Shown: positions 1 through 8,181, counted from the first letter of the stretch. The stretch: DNA of 64,000 nt from Yanshouia hominis (GCA_014385025.1 JACRTB010000009.1:84486-148485); one strand, 5' to 3'. Numbers and translations: made by a program. The notes: generated by a model from the letters alone, not told the origin.

Positions 1-2
1 CC

Positions 3-746
3 TTCGGCTTCGGGTACCGCATGGACGATGTGGACGCCTATCTCGACGAGGCGGCGAAGTCGATGACCGAGTTGCTAGGGCAGAACGCCGATCTGGAAAA
101 AAAGCTCGAGGTGCTCGCTGACAAACTGACCGAATACCGGGAGGATGAAGAGAGTCTGCGCACCGCCCTGCTCGGCGCACAGAAGCTCGGTGACAGCGTG
201 ATCCGGGAATCCAAGACCAAGGCGGAGATCATTATGCGCGACGCCACCATCAAGGCGGAAGCGATGGTCAACAATGCCAAGCGTCAGATCGAGCGGGAAC
301 AGGAGGGACTGACCCGCATCCAGAAGGAGGTCGCCTCCTTTAAGAACCGGCTCCTCGACCTTTACAAGCAGCATCTCGAGCTGATCAGCGCGCTGCCCGG
401 TCAGATAGAAAAGGCCGACGCCGCCGTGCAGTCCGCGGAGACTTCCGCCCCGTCCGAGCCGGAAATTCCACCCGCAGTGCCGGTGCCCGAGCCTCCGGTT
501 CCCGAGCCGGCCGCGCCGGCGCAGCCCGAGTCTTCCTTTGCGCCGCCTTCCTCTGAGCCGGCATCTCCGGCGCCCGATGAGGAGGTTGTCCCGCCCTTTT
601 TCGGCGAGGACGAACCCGAGGAGCCGGATTTCGCACAGGATGACGAGGAGGAAGAGCAGCCTGTCGTCACCTCGAAGTTTGGAGAACTCAAATTCGGCAG
701 TGCTTTTAAGATTCCGCATAATGACAAAAAGCCCAAATTTAAGTAA
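3..746 (+). CDS. divIVA: DivIVA-like cell division/polarity protein, 5' end missing
   Basis: The reading frame is open from the first bases, and the residues FGFGYR precede the first Met at 21, as in the conserved DivIVA N-terminal motif (FGYRMDDVDAYL). The true start therefore lies upstream of the window. DivIVA is a membrane-curvature-sensing scaffold at septa and poles. After the N-terminal lipid-binding segment comes a long charged coiled coil (roughly residues 20-130 of the visible part), then a Pro/Glu/Ala-rich acidic linker and a short basic tail ending at a TAA stop. The next gene is ileS, 44 nt downstream, as in the sepF-ylmG-ylmH-divIVA-ileS cluster of Gram-positives. The acidic Pro-rich C-terminal third is longer than in Bacillus DivIVA. 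Confidence 0.88.
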   Translation, partial: FGFGYRMDDVDAYLDEAAKSMTELLGQNADLEKKLEVLADKLTEYREDEESLRTALLGAQKLGDSVIRESKTKAEIIMRDATIKAEAMVNNAKRQIEREQEGLTRIQKEVASFKNRLLDLYKQHLELISALPGQIEKADAAVQSAETSAPSEPEIPPAVPVPEPPVPEPAAPAQPESSFAPPSSEPASPAPDEEVVPPFFGEDEPEEPDFAQDDEEEEQPVVTSKFGELKFGSAFKIPHNDKKPKFK

Positions 747-790
747 ATCCCGCGATCGGGCAAGATCGTGTTAAGGAGAGAATAAATCCA

Positions 791-3583
791 ATGGCCAACG
801 ATTATAACAGCACCCTGAACCTTCCCAAGACCGACTTCTCGATGCGCGCCTCCCTCCCTCAAAAGGAGCCGGGCATGATCGAGAACTGGGAAAAGAGCGA
901 CCTCTATGAAAAGATGATCGGGCACAATTCCGGAAAGCCGACCTTCATCCTTCACGACGGCCCTCCCTATGCCAACGCTTCGATCCACATGGGCACTGCC
1001 CTCAATAAGGTCCTCAAGGATATTATTGTCCGTTCCAAGAATATGATGGGGTACTGTGCCCCTTATATTCCCGGCTGGGATACCCATGGCCTTCCCATCG
1101 AGCTCAAGGCCCTCGCCGAGCTGGGGATCGACCGTTCGATCACTCCGGTTGAGCTGCGCCGCCAGTGCCGCGAGTTTGCCAAAAAGCACGTCAAAATTCA
1201 GATGGGGCAGTTTAAGCGCCTCGGTACCGTTGCGGATTATGAACACCCTTATCTGACCCTGACCAAGGATTTTGAAGCCCGGCAGATCGAGGTATTCGGC
1301 GCCATGGCCAAGAAGGGTTATATCTACAAGGGACTCAAACCGGTTCATTGGTGCCCCGACTGCCAGACCGCTCTGGCGGAGGCGGAAATTGAGTACCGTG
1401 AAGACCCCTGCAAAACGGTTTATGTCCGTTTTCAGGTCAGCGACGACAAAGGCGGCCTGCTGACCAAGCTCGGCGCCGATCTTGCCAAGACCTACATCAT
1501 CATCTGGACCACGACCACATGGACCCTGCCGGCCAACCTCGCTCTCTGTGTCGGACCGCGCTATGACTATGTGCTGGTCCGGGAGAACGACGAGTATATC
1601 GTTGTTGCCGAGGCGCTTCTGCCCTCGGTGATGGAAGCCGCGAAAATCACCGATTATGAGATTCTGGGCCGCTTCACCGGCAAGGATATGGAATACATGG
1701 TATGCAGGCATCCTTTCATCGATCGTGATTCGCTGGTTATCGTCGGCGATCATGTGACCCTTGAGAGCGGTACCGGCATCGTCCATACCGCTCCCGGACA
1801 TGGCCTGGAGGACTTTGAGGTCTGCGTGAACCATTACCCGGAGATTCCGATCGTCGTTCCGGTTGACGACAAGGGCTTTATGACGCAGGAGGCCGGACAG
1901 TTTTCCGGGCTGACTACCGATCAGGCGAATGTGGCGATTTTTGATCATATGCAGAAAACGGGTTCACTTTTTGCCTATGAGGAGGTCATCCACCAGTATC
2001 CGCACTGCTGGCGCTGCAAGAAGCCGATCCTCTTCCGCGCGACCGAGCAGTGGTTCTGCTCGGTTGAGAAATTCAAAGATCAGGCCGTGGAAGCGGTCAA
2101 AAAGGTCCATTGGATTCCCGGCTGGGGCGAAAGCCGCATGATCGGCATGGTACAGGAGCGCAGCGACTGGTGCATCTCCCGCCAGCGCACCTGGGGCGTA
2201 CCGATTCCGATTTTCTTCTGCAAGGACTGCGGCAAGGAGTATATTACCGACGAGAGCATTGCGGCGGTTGCCGCGCTGTTCCGAACTGAGGGTTCGGATG
2301 CGTGGTATGAGAAGGACGCCTCCGAGATTCTGCCCGCGGGCACCGTCTGCCCGCACTGCGGCTGCCATGAGTTCACCAAGGAAACCGATATCATGGATGT
2401 CTGGTTCGATTCCGGCGTGACCCATGCATCGGTCCTCGATCCTGAGACCCGTCCTCACCACAGCTGGCCCGCCGACCTCTATCTGGAGGGGGCCGACCAG
2501 TACCGCGGCTGGTTCCAGTCATCCCTGCTGACCGCGGTGGCCTGGAGAGGGGAGGCTCCCTATCGGGAGGTCTGCACCCATGGCTGGGTGGTTGACGGTG
2601 AAGGCAAAAAGATGTCCAAGTCGCTGGGCAACGGCATGATGCCGGAGGATATCACCGATCAGTACGGCGCCGATATCCTGCGGCTCTGGGTGGCTTCCTC
2701 CGACTATCACTCGGATATTCGCGTTTCCAAGGAGATTCTCAAGCAGCTTTCCGAAGTTTACCGCAAAATCCGCAACACTGCCCGTTATATTCTGGGAAAT
2801 CTCTACGATTTTGACCCCAGGAAGGATATGGCTTCGGAAGAGCAGTTCACCGACATCGACCGCTGGGCGCTGGCGCGCTTTGAGCAGCTCACCGAACGTG
2901 TGCGCGCGGCATATCATGATTACGAGTTCTATACAATTTATCATTCGGTGCACAATTTCTGCACCATTGATATGTCCAACTTCTACCTCGACGTGCTCAA
3001 GGACCGGCTCTATGTTGAGGCCGCCGGTTCGGTTTCCCGCCGGGCGGCGCAGAGCACGATTTACCAGATCCTGCGCGGCCTGACTCTGCTGATCGCGCCG
3101 ATCATTCCTTTCACCTGCGAAGAGATCTGGAGCTACCTGCCCAAGCTCGAAGGGGACAGCGCCGAATCGGTGATGCTCCATGAAATGCCCGAGGCAAAGG
3201 GCGCGCTGGCAACCGAGGAATTCATGGCCAGATGGGACCGCATCCATGCGCTGCGCGATTCGGTCAATAAATTTTTGGAGGCCGCGAGAGGACAGAAAAA
3301 GATCGGTAAGTCGCTGGAGGCGAAGGTCGTTCTCCACGCCGACGGTGAACTGTATGACTTCCTCTGCTCGGTGCAGGAATTGATGCCTGCGGTTCTGATC
3401 GTCTCTCAGGTCGAGATCACGAAGGCCGCCGGAGGAGAATCCGGCGAAATTGAAGGACTCGGTGTTGAGATTCTGTCCGCGGAAGGCACCAAGTGCGAGC
3501 GCTGCTGGAGTTTCTCCGGCACGGTTGGCGCCGATCATGACCATCCTACCCTCTGCGCGCGCTGCGCTTCGATTGTTCAATAA
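791..3583 (+). CDS. ileS: Isoleucyl-tRNA synthetase
   Basis: Class I aminoacyl-tRNA synthetase that charges tRNA-Ile in the cytoplasm. The 930-aa length fits bacterial IleRS. The HIGH-type motif is seen as IHMGTALNK near residue 60, with GPPYANASIH just before it. The KMSKS loop is seen as GKKMSKSLGN near residue 605. The editing-domain region contains WTTTTWTLPAN. The last 35 residues carry two CxxC pairs (CERC and CARC), the C-terminal zinc finger of eubacterial-type IleRS. An AAGGAG ribosome-binding site precedes the ATG. Only 44 nt separate it from divIVA, so there is no room for a T-box leader here and it is probably cotranscribed. Confidence 0.98.
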   Translation: MANDYNSTLNLPKTDFSMRASLPQKEPGMIENWEKSDLYEKMIGHNSGKPTFILHDGPPYANASIHMGTALNKVLKDIIVRSKNMMGYCAPYIPGWDTHGLPIELKALAELGIDRSITPVELRRQCREFAKKHVKIQMGQFKRLGTVADYEHPYLTLTKDFEARQIEVFGAMAKKGYIYKGLKPVHWCPDCQTALAEAEIEYREDPCKTVYVRFQVSDDKGGLLTKLGADLAKTYIIIWTTTTWTLPANLALCVGPRYDYVLVRENDEYIVVAEALLPSVMEAAKITDYEILGRFTGKDMEYMVCRHPFIDRDSLVIVGDHVTLESGTGIVHTAPGHGLEDFEVCVNHYPEIPIVVPVDDKGFMTQEAGQFSGLTTDQANVAIFDHMQKTGSLFAYEEVIHQYPHCWRCKKPILFRATEQWFCSVEKFKDQAVEAVKKVHWIPGWGESRMIGMVQERSDWCISRQRTWGVPIPIFFCKDCGKEYITDESIAAVAALFRTEGSDAWYEKDASEILPAGTVCPHCGCHEFTKETDIMDVWFDSGVTHASVLDPETRPHHSWPADLYLEGADQYRGWFQSSLLTAVAWRGEAPYREVCTHGWVVDGEGKKMSKSLGNGMMPEDITDQYGADILRLWVASSDYHSDIRVSKEILKQLSEVYRKIRNTARYILGNLYDFDPRKDMASEEQFTDIDRWALARFEQLTERVRAAYHDYEFYTIYHSVHNFCTIDMSNFYLDVLKDRLYVEAAGSVSRRAAQSTIYQILRGLTLLIAPIIPFTCEEIWSYLPKLEGDSAESVMLHEMPEAKGALATEEFMARWDRIHALRDSVNKFLEAARGQKKIGKSLEAKVVLHADGELYDFLCSVQELMPAVLIVSQVEITKAAGGESGEIEGLGVEILSAEGTKCERCWSFSGTVGADHDHPTLCARCASIVQ

Positions 3584-3597
3584 AAATTGAATCACAA

Positions 3598-3626
3598 ACG
3601 GCGCATCAGACCAAATGATGCGCCGT
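3598..3626. terminator. GC-rich hairpin between ileS and lspA
   Basis: An 11-bp perfect stem (ACGGCGCATCA paired with TGATGCGCCGT) and a short loop lie directly after the ileS stop. There is no long T-run, so it may act as a weak terminator or an mRNA-processing/stability element rather than a full stop. lspA follows with its own ribosome-binding site. Confidence 0.5.
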
Positions 3627-3648
3627 TGTGCTGATAAAGGGGGAGCTT

Positions 3649-4188
3649 ATGTCCGGCTTGTTGTGGCTGTTGCTGTCGGCCGTTTTATTTATCTGCGACC
3701 AGTTTGCCAAGGTTTGGGCGCTGCGGGATCTTGCGCCGATCGGCAGCATTCCGGTTGCGGGATTTTTGAAGTTTACCTATGTAGAAAACCGCGGCGCGGC
3801 CTTTGGCATCTTTCAGGGGCAGACCGCCCTGCTTGCGTCGGTGACGATGGCGATTCTCTGCGGCGCCGTCTGGCTGCTCTTTTCGGGAAAGGTCAAGCTC
3901 CCGCTGGAAAAGGCCTGCATTTCCCTGATCATTGCGGGCGGTGCGGGAAATCTCTATGACCGGCTGACGCGCGGTTTTGTTGTCGATTTTATCGATATCA
4001 ACGCGCTGTTTTCTTATCCCATGTTCAATCTTGCCGATTGCTTTGTTGTGGTTGGGGCCTGCCTGCTGATGCTGGGTGTCTTTCTTGAGGAATCCGGACA
4101 GAAAGGGAAGCAGCCGCCTGTTTCAGCCGCTCCTTCCGTTGAGGGGGAATCCCCTGACCCGGAGAAGCAGCCGCCCGAGGAAAAGTAG
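3649..4188 (+). CDS. lspA: Lipoprotein signal peptidase (signal peptidase II)
   Basis: Integral membrane aspartyl protease that removes signal peptides from prolipoproteins after lipidation. About 179 aa with four hydrophobic segments. The catalytic aspartates are in NLYDRLTRG (D104) and FNLADCF (D130); the conserved ENRGAAFGIF motif is near residue 45. I place the start at ATG 3649 because AAAGGGGGA (3636-3644) lies just upstream; a GTG at 3628 in frame has no such site. A hydrophilic Pro/Glu-rich tail of about 30 residues follows the last membrane segment. The rluD-like gene starts 2 nt after the stop, so the two are probably translationally coupled. Confidence 0.95.
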   Translation: MSGLLWLLLSAVLFICDQFAKVWALRDLAPIGSIPVAGFLKFTYVENRGAAFGIFQGQTALLASVTMAILCGAVWLLFSGKVKLPLEKACISLIIAGGAGNLYDRLTRGFVVDFIDINALFSYPMFNLADCFVVVGACLLMLGVFLEESGQKGKQPPVSAAPSVEGESPDPEKQPPEEK

Positions 4189-4190
4189 GA

Positions 4191-5126
4191 ATGCAGGAAT
4201 ATGTACTGACTGTCCCGCCCGACTGCGAAGGGAAACGGCTGGATATTTTCCTCTCTGAAAGCGCGGAGGGATTAAGCCGCAGCGCCGCACAGCAGCTCTG
4301 TGAGGCGGGGCAGGTGCTCTGCGGAGGACAGCCGGGGGCAAAAAACCTCCGCTTGAAGGCGGGCGGCGAGGTGCGCTTTTTTCTTCCTGATCCCGTAAAG
4401 CTGGATGCCTTTCCGGAAAATATTCCGCTTGAAATCGTCTATGAGGATGAGTATCTTGTCGTGGTCAACAAACCGCAGGGGATGGTGGTGCACCCCGCGC
4501 CGGGAAATCCTGACCACACGCTGGTCAATGCGCTTCTTTATCATTGCCGGGGGCGGCTTTCATCGATTAATGGAGTGATTCGGCCGGGAATCGTTCACCG
4601 CATCGACAAGGATACCAGCGGGCTCCTTGTTGTCGCCAAGGATGACCGGACCCACGAGGGGCTGACCGAACAGTTTTCCTGTCACAGCATCGACCGGATT
4701 TATTATGCGGTGGTGCATGGTGTCCCGCGCGAGGAGGAGGGGACGGTCGATCGTCCGATTGGCCGGAATCCGAATGACCGCAAAAAGATGTGTGTGACCG
4801 AAAAAAATGCAAGGCGGGCAGTGACCCATTATACCGTCGTGGAACGCTTTCGAACTTTTTCTCTGGTGAGGCTCCAGCTTGAGACGGGACGGACCCACCA
4901 GATCCGGGTGCACATGGCTTCGCTGGGGCATCCTGTTGCGGGAGATCCGGTTTATGGCCCCGCAAGAGGAGTAAAGGGCTTACATGGCCAATGTCTGCAC
5001 GCGGCGGTGCTCGGCTTCATCCACCCGGTTTCCGGGAAGCATTTGCTGTTCGAGACGCCGCTGCCCGGCTATTTTTCTGATTTTTTAGCGAGGCTTCGCA
5101 AAGGAGAGACATATGGGTCGGTTTGA
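4191..5126 (+). CDS. rluD: RluD-type 23S rRNA pseudouridine synthase
   Basis: Pseudouridine synthase of the RluA/RluC/RluD family, predicted to isomerise uridines in large-subunit rRNA. An S4-like RNA-binding domain occupies about residues 1-75. The catalytic motif HRIDKDTSGLLVVAK follows, with the nucleophilic Asp at residue 139. RTHQIRVHMASLGHP near residue 235 is another family signature. The length of 311 aa is normal. It sits directly after lspA, the usual position of this family in Firmicutes. The 3' end overlaps the next gene by 14 nt. Exact target positions cannot be read from the sequence. Confidence 0.93.
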   Translation: MQEYVLTVPPDCEGKRLDIFLSESAEGLSRSAAQQLCEAGQVLCGGQPGAKNLRLKAGGEVRFFLPDPVKLDAFPENIPLEIVYEDEYLVVVNKPQGMVVHPAPGNPDHTLVNALLYHCRGRLSSINGVIRPGIVHRIDKDTSGLLVVAKDDRTHEGLTEQFSCHSIDRIYYAVVHGVPREEEGTVDRPIGRNPNDRKKMCVTEKNARRAVTHYTVVERFRTFSLVRLQLETGRTHQIRVHMASLGHPVAGDPVYGPARGVKGLHGQCLHAAVLGFIHPVSGKHLLFETPLPGYFSDFLARLRKGETYGSV

Positions 5127-5907
5127 CAGCTTCTACCTGTTTTCCGATGTTGATGGAACGCTCATGACCTCGGAATATACGATACCACAGGCAAATATTG
5201 ATGCGCTGCGGCGTTTTACCCGGGAAGGCGGGCATTTTGCCTTGGCCACGGGGCGGGGCGTTTCGAGCAGTACCTTTGATCTGCTGGAAAGTCTGCCGGT
5301 CAATGCACCCTGCGTACTGCTTAATGGGGCGCTGCTCTATGACGGGGAGAAGCGGGAACGTCTGGAATGCTTCTATTTGCCGCCGTCCGCACGGGAAATG
5401 GTCGAACGGTTGTTGGCAGAGGTGTCCGACTGCTCGGTTTCCATCTGGCGGGCGGAGGGAAAATATGAGGTCGGCTACGAGCATCCGAAGATGGCGGGAT
5501 TCCCGGCCTTTTATACGAAATGTGATGTGCTGCCCGATCCCTGGTGCAAGCTGGTCATCCGCACCACGCCGCTGGAACAGGCCGGACTGGTCCGCTATCT
5601 GGAGGGGATGCGGCTGGAAGGTCTGAGGGTTGTTACGTCCTGTGACAGTTTTGTGGAGGTGATGCCGTGGAATGTCTCAAAGGCGACAGGAATTGAGACC
5701 CTCGCGGAAAAATTGGGAATTGCGCGGAATCACATCCTGACGATGGGAGATTACTATAACGATTATGAGATGCTTGTGCTGCCGGGCGCCCGGCGTTTTT
5801 GTCCCGAAAACACGCCGGAGGACCTGAAAGCGCTCTGTGAGCGTTCCTTCTGCCGTGTGGAGCGGGGAGCGGTGGCGGCATTGATTGAGATGCTGGAGAG
5901 GGAATAG
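5113..5907 (+). CDS. Cof-type HAD-superfamily phosphatase
   Basis: Predicted Mg-dependent phosphatase of the Cof/HAD IIB group, acting on small phosphorylated metabolites such as sugar phosphates or cofactor intermediates; the substrate is not predictable. Motif I is DVDGTL near residue 13, with the nucleophile and acid/base Asp. Motif IV is MGDYYNDYEML near residue 210. The start ATG 5113 has AAAGGAGAG six nucleotides upstream and lies inside the 3' end of the rluD-like gene, implying coupling. The 264-aa length fits the family. Confidence 0.88.
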   Translation: MGRFDSFYLFSDVDGTLMTSEYTIPQANIDALRRFTREGGHFALATGRGVSSSTFDLLESLPVNAPCVLLNGALLYDGEKRERLECFYLPPSAREMVERLLAEVSDCSVSIWRAEGKYEVGYEHPKMAGFPAFYTKCDVLPDPWCKLVIRTTPLEQAGLVRYLEGMRLEGLRVVTSCDSFVEVMPWNVSKATGIETLAEKLGIARNHILTMGDYYNDYEMLVLPGARRFCPENTPEDLKALCERSFCRVERGAVAALIEMLERE

Positions 5908-5915
5908 GAGGAAAG

Positions 5916-6287
5916 ATGTCCGAGCAATCCGGTACGGAAAAACGTCGGGAACGCCTGTGGATGCGCTGCATGGGCGTTTATTGTGTTGCGCTTTTTCTGG
6001 TCCTGCTCGGATTTCTGTTGATGGAATATTGTGCTGAAGAGACCGCGCTGGAGCTTTCCGCTTATCAGGATCTTCAGCCTTCGCCGGACATTTATTTGGT
6101 GGGAATCAACAGCGCGGGAGCGGCTGATTTGCAGATACTTCCCAGAATTGGACCGGTGCTGGCGCAGGCAATCATCGACTATCGCACGCAGAATGGACCC
6201 TTCCGTTCGGTGGAACAGCTTTTGGAAGTGCCCGGAATCGGAGAGAAAACCTTGGAACAGCTTCGACCGCTGATTTCTCTTGATTGA
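5916..6287 (+). CDS. ComEA-like membrane-anchored helix-hairpin-helix DNA-binding protein
   Basis: A single membrane segment (about residues 16-36) is followed by a C-terminal helix-hairpin-helix pair with the typical GINSAGAADLQ...LPRIGPVLAQAII and LEVPGIGEKTLEQL motifs. This is the DNA-binding domain of ComEA, the receptor that pulls DNA to the membrane during competence. At 123 aa it is shorter than Bacillus ComEA (about 205 aa) and lacks the linker region. GGAGGAAAG precedes the ATG, 8 nt after the previous stop. No comEC or comEB lies next to it, so a role in DNA uptake is inferred only. Confidence 0.8.
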   Translation: MSEQSGTEKRRERLWMRCMGVYCVALFLVLLGFLLMEYCAEETALELSAYQDLQPSPDIYLVGINSAGAADLQILPRIGPVLAQAIIDYRTQNGPFRSVEQLLEVPGIGEKTLEQLRPLISLD

Positions 6288-6470
6288 TTATTTTTTATTT
6301 TCGATCATAAACTCTCTGCTGGCAACGACGCATGCTTCGCTGCTCAGAGGGATATTTCCCCTGCCGGGCCGTTCTTTTTCGGTGACGGCATAGGTTTGGT
6401 AATCGCTGATGACTTCCGAGTGGCTTGGAATTGTGGTGCTGTTTCCTTTGATAATCCGTTGATGCTTCAT
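6288..6470 (-). CDS. Small DUF3787/CDIF630_02480-type protein, probably spore-associated
   Basis: A 60-aa acidic-basic peptide whose C-terminal half (GNIPLSSEACVVASREFMIEN) resembles the short clostridial family with an IPSE...ASREF/AKEW-type motif. That family is linked to the spore surface in Clostridioides. The start ATG has AAAGGAG six nucleotides upstream. Its stop abuts the stop of the ComEA-like gene on the other strand. The family call rests on motif memory and needs a profile search. Confidence 0.6.
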   Translation of the reverse strand: MKHQRIIKGNSTTIPSHSEVISDYQTYAVTEKERPGRGNIPLSSEACVVASREFMIENKK

Positions 6471-6566
6471 AAATGACTCCTTTCATATGGCTTGGAGAGC
6501 AATGCTGCGGTCTTGTTTAGTATCTGCCGAAAATTTTATAATACGCAGATTTTTATGCGGAAAACG

Positions 6567-6595
6567 TTGACAAGCAGATTTCTTTGTATTATAAT
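6567..6595 (+). promoter_or_regulatory. SigA-type promoter of the tRNA operon
   Basis: TTGACA (6567-6572), a 17-nt spacer and TATAAT (6590-6595) match the consensus exactly. The first tRNA begins about 70 nt downstream. Confidence 0.85.
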
Positions 6596-6666
6596 ATAAA
6601 AGTCGCTGAAACGATGGCTTTAAAAGCGCGGCTTTGCAGTGCAGAAAATCGTTTGTGACCAAAATT

Positions 6667-6743
6667 GGCCCGGTAGTTCAGTTGGTTAGAACGCTAGCCT
6701 GTCACGCTAGAGGTCGTGGGTTCGAGCCCCATCCGGGTCGCCA
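6667..6743 (+). tRNA. tRNA-Asp (GTC)
   Basis: Cloverleaf of 77 nt with acceptor GGCCCGG/CCGGGTC, anticodon loop CTGTCAC giving anticodon GTC, a GGGTTCGAGCCCC T-arm and an encoded CCA. First gene of a three-tRNA operon. Confidence 0.96.
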
Positions 6744-6747
6744 ATTT

Positions 6748-6823
<76 letters not shown>

Positions 6824-6828
6824 TTTCC

Positions 6829-6904
6829 GCGGGTTTAGCTCATCTGGTAGAGCGCCACCTTGCCAAGGTGGAGGTAGCGAGTTCGAGCCTCGTAACCCGC
6901 TCCA
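6829..6904 (+). tRNA. tRNA-Gly (GCC)
   Basis: Cloverleaf of 76 nt with acceptor GCGGGTT/AACCCGC, anticodon stem CCACC/GGTGG around TTGCCAA giving GCC, and encoded CCA. Last tRNA of the operon. Confidence 0.96.
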
Positions 6905-6909
6905 GAAGA

Positions 6910-6954
6910 AATCCTCAAAAATCGCTTGTTGGTGCGGTTTTTGAGGATTTTTTT
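6910..6954 (+). terminator. Rho-independent terminator of the tRNA operon
   Basis: Inverted repeat AATCCTCAAAAA...TTTTTGAGGATT followed by a run of T, six nucleotides after tRNA-Gly. Confidence 0.85.
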
Positions 6955-7012
6955 GTTGAGAATTTTTTGCCAAAGAATTAGCGGAAGCCGGGGCTGGAAA
7001 GCCCCGGCTTCG

Positions 7013-7228
7013 TTATTCCTCGGACTGTGTTTTGTACTTTTCTCGCCAGCCGCGGTATTCTCCGCTTTTTACCCGCTTGTCGGGCGGCAGCGGCGTGTCC
7101 TCGTCGATGACCCACTGATGCCCGATCTTCTGTGCGGGCAGGCGGCCCTGTGCGATCAGCTTGCGCAGGTTGCCGCTGTCCTTGCCGGTTTTGGCGGCGT
7201 ATTCTGATACCGACAGCAGTTTACCCAT
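7013..7228 (-). CDS. Excisionase-like helix-turn-helix protein
   Basis: A 71-aa protein with SVSEYAAKTGKDSGNLRKLI then GRLPAQKIGHQWVI, the layout of MerR/excisionase-type winged helix domains found in small clostridial mobile elements. It probably binds DNA; a target cannot be named. Its ATG overlaps the end of the 66-aa membrane protein gene (ATGGGTAA junction), so the two are translationally coupled. A GGGGGG-rich ribosome-binding site lies upstream. It is the last gene of a three-gene minus-strand operon. Confidence 0.7.
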   Translation of the reverse strand: MGKLLSVSEYAAKTGKDSGNLRKLIAQGRLPAQKIGHQWVIDEDTPLPPDKRVKSGEYRGWREKYKTQSEE

Positions 7229-7421
7229 TGCGGTGGCCCCCCTTCTTGCGGAGCAGCGCAGCTAGGTCCAGACAGAGGCACGCCGCTGTGAGGCTTGCGG
7301 CCACCCAAAACAGCCAGCTAAAGCCGTGCCGGACGGCATAGGCAGTATTGGCGCAAAAGAGCAGGTACACCGCGAGATTCGCAAATTTCCTGTTGCACAT
7401 TATGATACGGATGGGGTACAA
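7221..7421 (-). CDS. Small two-helix membrane protein of the mini-operon
   Basis: About 59-66 aa with two hydrophobic stretches (LAVYLLFCANTAYAV and WLFWVAASLTAACLCL) and a basic Cys/Lys/Arg-rich C-terminus. No recognisable family; holin-like size and layout. The start is uncertain: TTG at 7421 and ATG at 7400 are both in frame and neither has a strong ribosome-binding site. The stop overlaps the start of the HTH gene by 8 nt. Confidence 0.5.
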   Translation of the reverse strand: MYPIRIIMCNRKFANLAVYLLFCANTAYAVRHGFSWLFWVAASLTAACLCLDLAALLRKKGGHRNG

Positions 7422-7459
7422 TGGTTTTGAGAGTGGGGGAGTTGCCTCCCCCTTGCCTC

Positions 7460-7573
7460 TCAGCCCTTGAGTATTGTGTAGATCACTAGGACGATGTTTG
7501 CGATTCCGGCCAGGATTCCGACGATCGTTCCTATGGTGTCTAGCTTACTTGAGGGCTTTTTCTTTTTCCCCAC
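7460..7573 (-). CDS. 37-aa single-helix membrane peptide, first gene of the mini-operon
   Basis: A GTG start (7571-7573) with a strong AAAGGAGGT site (7580-7588) opens a 37-codon frame: a lysine-rich N-terminus (MGKKKKPSSK), one hydrophobic helix (TIVGILAGIANIVLVIYTIL) and a short KG tail, ending in TGA at 7460. It has its own consensus promoter. The architecture resembles small membrane toxins, phage holin-like peptides or regulatory membrane peptides, but I recognise no family. Too short for routine gene callers. Confidence 0.65.
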   Translation of the reverse strand: MGKKKKPSSKLDTIGTIVGILAGIANIVLVIYTILKG

Positions 7574-7598
7574 CCGTTCACCTCCTTTCTATGGTTTA

Positions 7599-7627
7599 AT
7601 TATAACACGATATTGTGTAAAAGTCAA
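7599..7627 (-). promoter_or_regulatory. SigA promoter with operator-like palindrome in its spacer
   Basis: On the minus strand TTGACT (7622-7627), a 17-nt spacer and TATAAT (7599-7604). The spacer contains ACACAATATCGTGT (7606-7619), an inverted repeat with 12 of 14 positions symmetric. This is the placement expected of a repressor operator. It drives the 37-aa peptide gene. Confidence 0.75.
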
Positions 7628-7644
7628 ATGTTTTGGAGAAATTT

Positions 7645-7950
7645 ATGCAAAAAAATTTGATCCCCGAAGGGGATTATTTGACGGTGATCCGGCGGGCGGA
7701 GGTGCTGCCCTAGGGCACTATGCCGCGCCGGGCGCTCGGACTGACGCTTGAGATCTGCGGTGGCCCGCAGTCGGGCGGCGGGCTGTCCCACTGGACCCCT
7801 TTTTTGACGCCTTTCATCCGGAGCGCCTGCGGGAGCTGTTTGGCCGCCTCGGCGGGCACCTTTCCCGGGTCGATGAGATCGACAGGGACGCCCCGGGACT
7901 GGTATGCAAGCTCCTGCGGGTAATTTGCAGAACCTGCAAAAGATTTCAAA
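7645..7950 (+). pseudogene. Possible decayed coding sequence
   Basis: An ATG with a GGAG site seven nucleotides upstream opens a frame that stops after 22 codons (TAG 7711-7713). The same frame then continues in protein-like sequence to about 7800, and from a T-run near 7800 the adjacent frame reads DAFHPERLRELFGRLGGHLS and onward to about 7950. This would fit a gene broken by one stop and one frameshift. No family is recognised and the call is weak. Confidence 0.25.
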
Positions 7951-7984
7951 AATGTAGGAACCCGCAAAAAATTTCAAAAAGGTA

Positions 7985-8013
7985 TTGCCAAAGACGGTGT
8001 TCTTGTGTATAAT
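7985..8013 (+). promoter_or_regulatory. Promoter of tRNA-Cys
   Basis: TTGCCA (7985-7990), 17-nt spacer, TATAAT (8008-8013), ending 33 nt before the tRNA. Confidence 0.75.
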
Positions 8014-8046
8014 ATAAAAGCTGTCTCGCATTAGCGATATTGCAAT

Positions 8047-8120
8047 GGCGCCATAGCCAAGCGGTAAGGCAGAGGTCTGCAAAACCTTCATCCCCGGTTC
8101 GATTCCGGGTGGCGCCTCCA
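8047..8120 (+). tRNA. tRNA-Cys (GCA)
   Basis: Cloverleaf of 74 nt with acceptor GGCGCCA/TGGCGCC, anticodon loop CTGCAAA giving GCA, a GGTTCGATTCC T-arm and encoded CCA. Confidence 0.95.
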
Positions 8121-8126
8121 GAATAA

Positions 8127-8157
8127 AAGTCCGTCGCTTTGATGCGGCGGACTTTTT
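8127..8157 (+). terminator. Terminator of tRNA-Cys
   Basis: AAAGTCCGTCGC paired with GCGGCGGACTTT, then TT-rich tail, directly after the tRNA. Confidence 0.8.
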
Positions 8158-8181
8158 GTATTGGCTCTTTAGAGAAAAAAC

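Noticed and set aside
746..791. T-box riboswitch for ileS
   Set aside because: The gap to divIVA is only 44 nt and holds no specifier or antiterminator structure.
401..1948. A 515-codon open frame on the minus strand
   Set aside because: It lies entirely antisense over divIVA and ileS, has no ribosome-binding site, and its openness follows from the codon use of the real genes.
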